Shown here: in pieces, positions 55,240-64,000 of the stretch | How positions within the stretch are numbered: position 1 is the stretch's first letter | How the letters are laid out: every line of letters starts with the position of its first letter | Assembly: GCA_030035585.1 (NCBI GenBank) | Contig: CM057465.1 | Coordinates: 27,670,001 to 27,734,000, forward strand | Length of the DNA: 64,000 nucleotides | Reading direction: 5' to 3' | Source of the DNA: Dugong dugon | Lineage: Eukaryota; Chordata; Mammalia; Sirenia; Dugongidae | Position numbers and translations under genes: made by a program | Notes under the pieces: generated by a model | Databases searched by the model: none | What the model saw: the letters and a program-made list of their open reading frames with translations, nothing else | What the model was told of the DNA's origin: nothing

Positions 55240-56700
55240 AAAAAAAAGCTACTGTAACCCCATCTCCTTCCAGAAGCCCTCCCTACCTAGTGGAAAATGT
55301 GTTGACAGTTTTCTGGACATGCAGTAATTAAAGATTTTTTTTTTTGGAGTTACACAGACTTATAAGTGGGGTCACTCTGAGTAAATTATGTAATTTGTGC
55401 ACATGTTGTCTCTACTCTGAGATTGATGCATAAGTGAGGAAAGGTTTATTTACATGGAGAACTAAGGACCCTGAAAGGACATCTGAGAGGAATGGTGCCA
55501 AATTGCAGACGTTTGGGTCAAGAGTAGTGACACTGGCAGTGGTGGTAGCATTAGTGATGGTGGTACTGATAGAGCCCCAGATACTTTGTGGTGTTTAGTG
55601 TATGGGGCACAGTTGGCTGTTGGGTAGTTGATAGCATCTTGACACATCACCACAGCAAGCCAGAGCAGGAGAAAGGGTAAACAGCAGACATCACACTGTA
55701 GTCAAAACAACTAGTCCTTGGCATGCATATGAGTCATCTCAGCCAAGGCTGGGACTTCCAGAATGATTTAGGAATGAAATTTGTTGGAGAATAAAGTTCT
55801 TAAGCGAGAAAAGGAGCAAAGCCACGGAAATAAGATATTGTGACTATTTTCAATCAGGCTTCTATGAATTGGAAAAATAAAACATTATCCCTAAAAGAAG
55901 TAGCTATTTGAATAATTTGTATATGGCTTCAACTTAATAAAAGTTCTAGAAAAATATAGCAGGTTAAACATGTCTATCTCAGGTGACAGAAAAGTAATTT
56001 AAAGGCATAAATGTACAAAGACAAAGAGAACAGGAGAGAGAATAGATTTAACAGATTTTTGAAGTGATATGGCTTAGCAGAGAAAATGCTGTGGGATAAG
56101 TCAAGAAGCAAGACAATCTTGCCATAAAACTGTAGAAAAAGGTACTTTTGAAGGTCAGAATATTGTAGAAAATAGGAAGATCCATTGAAAGTCTTAACAA
56201 TAAGCAGTAAAAATACCTCTTAGTTCATACATCCAGGCAATTATATCCTCACCCCATCCCATTCCCACCACAAACAATAACTCTTGGCAGAAGACCGAAG
56301 ATTTATAGTCAGAAGAGAGTGACCCAAGAGTCTCTGGATTCTGGATACTAGGCACAGTTGAATTCAGTGGTGAAACATTGTTCTGAAAACAAGGAAATTA
56401 ATGAAAGCCTACTACTGAATAGTGAGACCCCAGTCCCCTTCCACTATAGGGTTTCTAAGAGGCTAGTAGCCAGGCTTATAAGAGATAAGATAATTCCTCT
56501 CTAGGAAGAGACTACAGATAGTGACATTTGGAAAATCCCTGATTAAAACATTCATTTTCCTACACGTTCACCTAGGGTAAATCCCATCAATTGACACTCA
56601 TGCACACAGAGCTTCCAACTAGCAATTTAGGACATCAGTTTGAAATACAAACCAGAAGGTCAAAAAGCATAATACATTTGAGGAAATTCCTAGCATATAA
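55240..56700. other. Intronic sequence, nothing recognised
   Basis: A short T run lies at 55336-55346. No exon or clear repeat found. Confidence 0.4.
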
Positions 56701-56923
56701 ACAGGACAAATGACGCAGGAAAAAAAAAAAAACTCAGAAAAAGCAGAGACAATGCAGGGACTAGAAGGAAACCGTGTGCCAAAAAATAACTATTATTGAT
56801 ATCCTGTAAGATATAGGGATATAAGATATTTCATCCGTAAAAATAAACAGGAGATATTAAAAAGAAATGAAAAATAATTCAGAGACCAAACAGGAACTTT
56901 TAGGTATTTTAAACATGACCAAA
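56701..56923 (+). repeat. Ancient L1-like sequence (left of the nested L1)
   Basis: A-rich 'agacaatgcagggactagaaggaaacc' and following sequence look like old L1; continues as the firmer match after 57697. Confidence 0.35.
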
Positions 56924-56939
56924 GATATTCAAAAATTGA

Positions 56940-57680
56940 CTCAGGGGGCATCTATGTCAGTTGGCACAACATAGTTCATAAAGACAATGTTCTGTATCCT
57001 ACTTAGATGAGTAGTGTCTGGGGTCTTTTTGCTTGTGAGTGACCATCTAAGATACAACTATTGTTCTTTTCCTGTCTGGAGCAAAGGGAGTGAAGAAAAC
57101 CAAAGACTCAAGGGAGCAATTTGTTCAAGGAACTAATGGACCACATGAACCACAGCCTACACAACCCCTAGACCAGAAGAACTAGATGGTGCCTCGCTAC
57201 CAATACCGACTGCTCTGACTGGGATCACAACAGAGGGTCGCAGACAGAGTGGGAGAAAAATGTAGAACGCAAAGAAAAATCAAATTCACAATAAAAGACC
57301 AGATTTACTGGTCTGACAGAGTCTAGAGGAATCCCCAAGACTATGGCCCTAAGATACCTTTCTGACCTGGAACTGAAACCATTCCCAGAGATCACCTTTC
57401 AGCCAAACAATAGACAGGCCTGTAATATAAACAATAACACCTGAGAGGAACGTGCTCCTTAGAACAATCAATTATGCAAGATCAAAAGGGCAATATTTGC
57501 CCAAAAGCAAAGATGTGAAGGCAAGAAGGGGTAGAAAATCTGGACAAATGGAAACGGGGTACCCATGGCAGAAATGAGGAGAGTGCTGACAAATTGTGGG
57601 GAATGCAACCAATGTTATGGAACCCTTTATGTACTCTGTAAACTTCCACCTAAAGCATGATGAAAAAAAATTTTTTAAGT
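56940..57680 (+). mobile_element. L1 3'UTR insertion, 5'-truncated, TSD 16 bases
   Basis: Collinear with 4325-5010 of the L1 at 3.5 kb ('cagttggcacaacatagttcataaagacaatgttc', 'tgagtagtgtctggggtc', 'gtgcctcgctaccaataccgactgctctgactgggatcacaacag'). Flanked by gatattcaaaaattga (56924-56939) and gatatttaaaaattga (57681-57696), 15 of 16 identical. Only 3'UTR is present; diverged from the other copy, so older or another subfamily. Confidence 0.88.
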
Positions 57681-57696
57681 GATATTTAAAAATTGA

Positions 57697-58228
57697 ATAA
57701 AAAGCTGCAAAACATCTCACAGAAAGTAGAACAAAAAGACAAACATGGAAAATGAAAGACAAATAATTAAAAAATTAGAGAATATGCCCAGGAGCTCTAA
57801 TATCCTATCAGTTTGAGTTCTGGTAAAGAGAACAGAGTAAACAAAGAAAACAAAGAAAAAGGAATTATCAAATAAATAATATGGGAAGGTTTCCCAAACC
57901 TGAAGGACTGGTACTCCCAATTTGAAGGAGCCCCCTAAATGCAAGCACAATGAATGAATAAAGACCCGCATCAATTGTAAAATTTCAAACACTGCCCTCA
58001 TGGTAAAAACAAGTAACATACAATGGATCAGGAATCAGAATTGCTGCAGTCATTACTACCACAAACCAGGGAGCTAGAAATTATATACCTAGAAAAACTA
58101 TCAATAGTAAAAGTAGACTTTACAAATATTTTCTTTCGGTCTCCCTTGTTGAGAGGCTGCTACAAATGTGGTAGTAAACTAAGAAAGAGAAAGACACAGA
58201 ATCAAGAAAGTAGAGTATCCAAAGAGCC
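57697..58228 (+). repeat. Ancient L1M/HAL1-like LINE fragment
   Basis: 'gcaagcacaatgaatgaataaagacccgcatcaattgtaaaatttcaaacactg', 'ggatcaggaatcagaattgc', 'agctagaaattatatacctagaaaaactatcaa' follow an old placental L1 region. It hosts the nested L1 to its left. Confidence 0.65.
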
Positions 58229-58986
58229 TCGCTTGCTGAAAACAAAGAGGACTTGAAGTGCCTAGTAACGAAGATCAAAGACCACAGCCTTCAGTATGGA
58301 TTACACCTCACCATCAGGAAAGCAAAAATCCTCACAACTGAACCAATAAGCAACACCATGATAAATAGAAAAAATATTGAAGTTGTCAAGGATTTCATTT
58401 TACTTAGATCCACAATCAATGTCCATGGAAGCAGCAGTCAAGAAATCCAACAATTTATTGCATGGCGCAGATCTGCTGCAAAACACCTCTTTGAAGTGTT
58501 TAAAGACAAAGATGTCACCTCGAGGACTAAAATGTGCCTGACCCAAGCCATAGTATTTTCATTCATCTCATACACATGCAAAAGCTGGACAATGAATAAG
58601 GAAGACTGAAGAAGAAATGATGCATTTGAATTATGGGGTTGGTGAAGAATATTGAATATACCCATGTACCCCCAGAAGAACAAACAATTCTGTCTTGGAA
58701 CAAGTACAGCAAGAATGCTTCTTAGAAGCAAGGATGGTGAGACTTTGTCTCATGTACTTTGAACATGTTATCCGAAAGGACTAGTCACTGGAGAAGGACA
58801 TCATTCTTGGTAAAGTAGAGGGTCAGTGAAAAAGAAGAAGACCCTCAACAAGATGGGTTGACATAGTGGCTGCAACAATGGGCTCAAACGTAGCAATGAT
58901 TCTGAGGATAGCGCAGGACTGGGCAATGTTTCATTCTCTTGTACATAGAGTCAGAACCAACTCAATGGCACCTAACAACAATAACT
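58229..58986 (+). mobile_element. 5'-truncated RTE LINE
   Basis: Begins right after the YADD position ('gcttgctgaaaacaaagaggacttgaagtgcc'), then 'gatcaaagaccacagccttcagtatggattacacctcac' to 'actcaatggcacctaacaacaa'. The open piece at 58253-58609 carries about 118 codons of RTE protein; later frames are broken. Confidence 0.93.
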
Positions 58987-58990
58987 ACAA

Positions 58991-59193
58991 AGAGCCCTAG
59001 TGGTGCAAAGGTTAAGCGTTTGACTGCTAACTGAAGGACTGGCAGTTTGAACCTACCCAGTGGCTCCGCAGAAGAAAGATCTGGCCATCTGCTCCTGTAA
59101 AGATTACAGCCTAGAAAACTCTATGGGGCAGTTTTACTCTGTCACATGGAGTCTCTATGAAATCAACTCAATGGTACCTAACAACAACAATAC
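58991..59193 (+). mobile_element. AfroSINE-type SINE with RTE-like tail, abutting an RTE
   Basis: 'agagccctagtggtgcaaaggttaagcgtttgactgctaac', 'ggcagtttgaacctacccagtgg', 'ctctatggggcagttttactctgtc', ending 'caatggtacctaacaacaacaata', the same tail as the RTE that ends five bases before it. Confidence 0.94.
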
Positions 59194-61640
59194 AGGCTAG
59201 AGAATAAGAAAATTCCTGTGATAATGGTGAAGGGAAGTCTCAGTCCCTCATCTGTGCATTAGGCCTGGAGGGCAAGAATAAGTATAGAATGGAGCAGGTG
59301 GGCTGTCACCATGAAAGAATGAGACTGACAGATAATCTGATGTGTAACATATTGAATGGAGATTTAGAGTTCTGTCTAAGATTTGGGAGCAAATCAGTGA
59401 TAGATGCATAAAAAACCAAACAAATTAAAAAAAAATAGATAATCACTCTAGGATAAGTAAAAAGTTGTACAAAAATAGGAATGAGTACACAACACAGCTT
59501 AGTTTTGAATAACACATAGAATAACAAGCATTGATTTAATTACATATCTAAGTGTGCAATAACCACATTGGGACTGGAGGGTGGGAGGCAGGGGCAGTGA
59601 GAAGGGACATATAAAAAAGTTAAATCCTTGTTTTCTATGTTAGGAAGTCGGTAATATATGATCTAAAATGTAAAATTAAACAATAGCAGTATAAGAATGT
59701 TATTTTAAAATATGGAGGTAAATACTGGAAGAAAAAGATAAGTATAAAATGGTTGCCTCTGAGAAGTTGGAATCCGGAGTTGAATGGGTGGGGCAGGGGC
59801 CTTGTGACTCTGTTTTTATTTTGCCTTTTTTTTTTTTTCTTTTCATTATAAGGCTTATCATTCTTTAAATATATAAGAATAATATATAATAGAATTAAAA
59901 TAGAATATATAGAATAATATATAAATTTATTAATAAAATAATACAGAATAGAATAAGAATGACATATATATATACACACAACAAAAACACACACACGTGC
60001 ATGTATAATCACTTTGATTCAAGATAAAAATTTTTATTTAAGTGAAGTAAAAATAGAATAAAAAGTTTCATACTCATTGAAAACAGGTTTAAGATACAGG
60101 AAGAATATACACCATTGTATTGGTAGATAAAATCCTTATCTCGTCACAGATCATTTATCCCATAACTGCCCTGGGGATTTTTCCTTTTAATAATGGCCTA
60201 CTTTCAAGACACCTAACTGCCAGAGACCTAGTAAGTAGGGCTGCTGCATCCAGCCACAAAGCTGAGCATGCTGAAAGTCTAGGAAGCTGGCCTTGGCAAT
60301 GTGGTGATTAATGGTAAATTTCCGTGTCAGCTCTCCACTTCCTATTGTTTAATTTGTAGTAAGATTTGTAAACTCACTTTCTCATGGTTGACACAACTTT
60401 TTGCCTCTGTTGCCCTTTTAGACTAATCATCAATCTGCACTTGCTGAGTTCCCACATATGACTCAGTTCCTTCAACAAGATTGATTGTAAGGATACAAGC
60501 AGGGGTTTTTCCTTTCTTGAAGTTCTTCCATTTTTTTTCTCTTCCATCTTTTCTCAATAAATATACATCTGACATAGCTTACATTAATATTTTCAATCTT
60601 TAAGAGACTCTTAATGTTATGCTTATTTTATATTTTCTTAAACTTTGTAACTTATTAGCCAGTAACAACCAATGATTACTCCTTTGGTTGTTTTTAAAAC
60701 TGCATCAGTGACTTACTGGCTCTTGAGGCACTCGTAACCACGTAAATGAATGCTCCATCACAGATTTTAAGGAAAAGCTGGCAACTGCATTTATGATAGC
60801 AATACTTGGGAAGATGAATAAATATTCCACGTTATTGGTATCTAACATAAAGCATTACATATTTCTCAGATTAATTTAGCATTTGGTCTTTTCGCTGTTG
60901 AGGGTCTCAGTTTTTAAAATCTTCCTTCTTTAATTGTCAGCTCTGCTCCCTCTACTGGAATCTTAGTTAAATGGAATGAAAAAACAGTTTCCCTTAACTA
61001 AACCGAAGTATCTCTTTAGAATTGGTCAGTCAGTCCCAGACTGAAATGAAGGCAAACACGAAGCTAGGAAATTATTCCCATGGTGTAACTGAAAACTACC
61101 ACTGTGACATGGAGAAATTTTTTGTCTCTCATCTTTCTAGCCAGTGTTCACAGCATTACTTTAATTTTAAGGAAAAGAATATTTAATTCAAACTCTTGGG
61201 TAGCTGAATTTAATTCGGGCCCTTGTAGCATTTTCTTCTTTTGAAGAATTACATTTCTGTTTTACTACTGTGTTTTGAATTTAAAATGCTTGCAAGTATT
61301 GCAAAAAATAACAAGAGCTCATTAAGTATACTGTGGGTACTTCAAAGGATCTCAGAATATATTTTATAAATATTGTATTCACATTTTCATATCACTGAGG
61401 TAAAAACAGTAAAGATTCTTCCATTTTATGGGAGTAAAATTTCAATTCAGGGAAAAGTGTACGTGCCTCTGAAGGCTGACATACTATTCGGTAGCAAAAG
61501 GGAACAGAATCTGTGCCCTCTCTATTTGATTGTGAAATTCCATAATATTTCTACATATTCCATATTCAGCTAGAAACTAACTCAAAAATTAGTGAGTTTT
61601 ATTGGGTTCCTTTTATTTTTTTCTATCAATTGTTCATTAC
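59194..61640. other. Intronic sequence, mostly unassigned
   Basis: Contains an AT-rich tract at 59870-60000 with (TA)n and (CA)n, and a T run at 59827-59839. No exon or repeat family is assigned. Confidence 0.4.
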
Positions 61641-61661
61641 CTTTTTTTTTTTTTTTTTTTT
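61641..61661 (+). repeat. Poly(T) tract
   Basis: About 21 T residues, with no element recognised next to it. Confidence 0.85.
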
Positions 61662-61859
61662 GGTAAATACATTGGCATTTACAGTACAGTTATATTTTTA
61701 AAAAGTACATTTCAGCTGACTATTTAAAAGAAACACAGGGTAGACATTGTATTCATTAACCTGCTTGCTACTATCCTCCTAAGCTCACAAAAAAACATAC
61801 TTATGAAAAAATACTCCTCCTACTAATAAGAAAGGAAGGGAATAGTGCCAGAGAATGCA

Positions 61860-61911
61860 GCATTCATTTAGCTAGTCAGTCACCCAATAAGGGTATTTAT
61901 TCAGTGCCAGG
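61860..61911 (-). repeat. L2 3' end, interrupted by a SINE
   Basis: 'cattcatttagctagtcagtcacccaataagggtatttattcagtgcca' is a reverse L2 terminus; it resumes at 62098. Confidence 0.6.
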
Positions 61912-62097
61912 AGGAATCCCTGCATAGTGTATGCAAACAGTCAATGTGCTCAGCTGCTAACCAAAAGGTTGGCAGTTTGAGTTCACCCAGTGGTGCCTCG
62001 AAAGAAAGGCCTGGTGGTCTACTTCCAAAAAATCACCCATTGAAAACCCTGCACATGGAGTCACCACAAGTCAGAATCACCTAGATGGCAACTGTTC
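61912..62097 (+). mobile_element. AfroSINE-type SINE inserted in L2
   Basis: 'aatgtgctcagctgctaaccaaaaggttggcagtttgagttcacccagtgg', 'gaaaaccctgcacatggagtcaccacaagtcagaatcacctagatggcaact'. A short deletion removes part of the middle. Confidence 0.88.
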
Positions 62098-62650
62098 TGA
62101 TGAACCATGTGCCAGGCACATGCTAAGAGCTGGTGATTTAGCACACCCCTGCCCTCATGCATTCCAGAAAGGAAGACAGTCAAATAAATAAAGATGTGAC
62201 CACAAACTATTCTAAGGGAAAAGAATGAGGTGAGAGCAGGAAGAAGGGCAGCAAGGAAAGGTGGGAAAGGACCTACTCCAGATCAGAAGGCCAAGAGGAC
62301 ATATCTGTAAAAGCAGTATTTAAGAATGAAGAGGAGCAAGCCATTGGGAGGGAGGTTGGAGTGCAGACCAGTGCTGTTGACATAGGTAAACACATAGCAA
62401 AGGCCCTGAGGAAGGAAAGGACTTGGTGTGCAGGAGGACTGCAGGTGGTGGTTACTCGGGATGATGATGGAGGGTTAGACAGGAGCCAGGTCATTCCTGC
62501 TAAGACAGTTGGATTAATCTACTAGCAAACAGGAATCCCTTGAAGGAGTTTAGGCAGTGCCGGGGAATTATCTAATTCTGTTTTAAAGCTGAGTTTGGCT
62601 GCTGTGTGGAGAATCTATGGAGGGGGCCGGATTGAAAACAGGAAGTGGAA
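62098..62650 (-). repeat. L2 LINE fragment
   Basis: 'accatgtgccaggcacatgctaagagctggtgatttagcacacccctgccctcatgcattcc', then 'ccttgaaggagtttaggcagtgc' and 'ttggctgctgtgtggagaatctatggaggg', L2 reverse landmarks in order. Confidence 0.75.
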
Positions 62651-62962
62651 GAGCATTTAGGAATGAGGAATGAGTAGGATTTAGACCAACAGATGTGACT
62701 GGGAAGAGAGGATGAGGGCTCCCTCTGAACTAGGCCCTGTGCCAGGCACTTGACATACAGTTTCTGTCTCCACAACTCCAGCAAAAGTAAAGGAGGCAGG
62801 AAACCACAAGACAAAGTTCCTCCAGCTCCCTTCCCTTAAAGAAAACATTTACCGGAAATGTATTTCTTCTTTCAACCTGAAGAGCAAAACCTCAGAACAC
62901 AGCGGAAAAATAAAGACTAGTGGTCTGGTTTGATTAGAACATAGACTGTTTAGAAAGGCTTT
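62651..62962. other. Intronic sequence, nothing firm
   Basis: 'aggccctgtgccaggcacttgacatacag' at 62731-62760 resembles a MIR or L2 tip on the minus strand. The rest is unassigned. Confidence 0.35.
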
Positions 62963-63257
62963 ATTGTTGTTGGCTGCCCTTGAGTTGGCCCCCCAAGTTG
63001 TGGTGACCCCATGCACAAGAAGATTGAACCATGGTGATCCATAGGATTTTCCTTAACTGAATTTCAGAAATGTATCACCAGGCCTTTCTTTCTAGTTCAT
63101 CTTAGTCTGGAAGCTCTGCTGAAACCTGTTCAGCATCGTAGCAACATGCAAATCTCCACGACAGACAGGCGGTGACTGCGCTTGAGGTACATTGGCCGGG
63201 AATCACACGGAAGGTCTCCTGTAGGGAAGGGGAGAATTCTACCAGTGAACCACCACT
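62963..63257 (-). mobile_element. Composite SINE (tRNA-Gly-like head, RTE body), next to an RTE tail
   Basis: On the minus strand the head is 'cagtggtggttcactggtagaattctcc', followed by RTE 5'-region sequence ('aacaggtttcagcagagcttccagactaag'-type) and the RTE 3' end to the (aac)n tail at 62963. Same family as 29489. The head touches the 3' tail of the RTE at 63258. Confidence 0.88.
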
Positions 63258-64000
63258 GTTGTTGTTGTTAGGTGTCGTCGAGTTGGTTCCAACTCATAGC
63301 AACCCTATGTACAAGAGAACCAAACACCGCCCAGTCATGCGCCATCCTCGTGATCATTGTCAGGCTTGAGTTCATTGTTGCAGCCACTGTGTCAATCCAT
63401 CTCATTGAGAATCTTCCTGTTTTTCACTGACCCTCTACTTTACCAAGCATGATGTCCTTCTCCAGGGACTGGTCCCTCCTGATAACATGTCCAAAGTATG
63501 TGAGACAAAGTCTCACCATCCTCCCTTCTAAGAAGCAATCCATAGTATATTCAATATTCTTCACCAACACCATAATTCAAAGGCATCAATTCTTCTTCAG
63601 TCTTCCTTATTCATTGTCCAGATTTTGCATGCATATGAGGCGATTGAAAGCACCATAGATTGGGTCAGGTGCATCTTAGTCCTTAAAGTGACATCCTTGC
63701 TTCTTAACACTGAAGAGATCTTTTGCAGCAGATTTGCCCAATGCAATGCACCGTTTGATTTCTTGACTGCTGCTTCCATGGGTGTTGACTGTGGATCCAA
63801 GTAAAATGAAATCCTTGGCAACTTCAATATTTTCTCCATTTATCATGATGTTGCTTATTGGTCCAGTTGTGAGGATTTTTGTTTTCTTGATGTTGAGGTG
63901 TAACCCATACTGAAGACTGTAGACTTCAATCTTCATCAGTAAGTGCTTCAAGTCCTCTTCACTTTCAGCAAGCAAGGCTGTGTCATCTGCATATCACTGC
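63258..64000 (-). mobile_element. RTE LINE, 3' portion, running off the window
   Basis: Reverse of the RTE 3' end (gttgttgttaggtgtcgtcgagttgg) back to the YADD region: the last bases on the minus strand read 'atatgcagatgacac'. Two overlapping open pieces (63597-63839 and 63676-63975) encode the post-YADD segment with LHLNIKKTKILTTGPISN and one frame change. It continues beyond 64000. Confidence 0.94.

Noticed and set aside
57717-58019. 100-codon hydrophobic Phe-rich minus-strand frame, possible membrane protein
   Set aside because: It is the complement of an A-rich old L1 region, which always yields Phe/Leu-rich frames.
59635-60012. 125-codon Ile/Tyr-rich minus-strand frame
   Set aside because: Produced by AT-rich simple sequence at 59830-60000; no coding signature.
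1-64000. An undescribed multi-gene biological system
   Set aside because: Read on both strands, the window shows one vertebrate exon, intron and transposable elements. The only novelty candidates are repeat families and regulatory motifs.

Overview
This is a vertebrate nuclear window of about 64 kb. It is AT-rich and intron-like, contains one recognisable protein-coding exon, and is packed with interspersed repeats. The repeat set points to an afrotherian mammal, most likely a paenungulate such as an elephant. There are many tRNA-derived SINEs of the type that starts gagccctggtggcacagtggttaag, RTE-clade LINEs ending in cctaacaacaacaac, and composite SINEs with a tRNA-Gly-like head and an RTE-derived body. 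Ancient mammalian repeats (MIR, L2, MLT1, MER5A) lie beneath them. The species call is inference; no alignment was run.

Layout. 1-13 kb is the upstream flank, holding L2/MIR remnants, an L1 insertion with a target-site duplication (TSD), an MLT1-type LTR, SINEs and RTE fragments. The last of these, an internally deleted RTE, ends at 12966. 13.4-15.4 kb is a CpG-rich promoter region with a perfect CRE, a TATA-like box, a possible short uORF and coding exon 1 of LGR5, the R-spondin receptor and stem-cell marker (14077-14288, + strand, donor GTAAGTG). 14.3-64 kb reads as LGR5 intron 1. I found no sequence resembling exon 2 or any later exon, so the gene should continue beyond the window. 30.2-33.6 kb is a repeat-poor stretch with a cluster of E-box and TCF-like motifs that could be an intronic enhancer. 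48.5-51.6 kb is a nearly full-length dead RTE LINE. 54.1-55.2 kb is an ERV-L-like LTR with a tRNA-Leu-type primer-binding site on the minus strand.

There is one host gene, so there is no operon-like cooperation to describe. The main story is the repeat ecology. The RTE family, its internally deleted derivatives and two SINE types share the same 3' end, which fits RTE-driven mobilisation. Several insertions can be delimited to the base by their TSDs, which gives a relative order of events. I saw no CRISPR array, no free-standing tRNA or rRNA gene, and no undescribed enzymatic system. Most open reading frames are repeat-derived or spurious.
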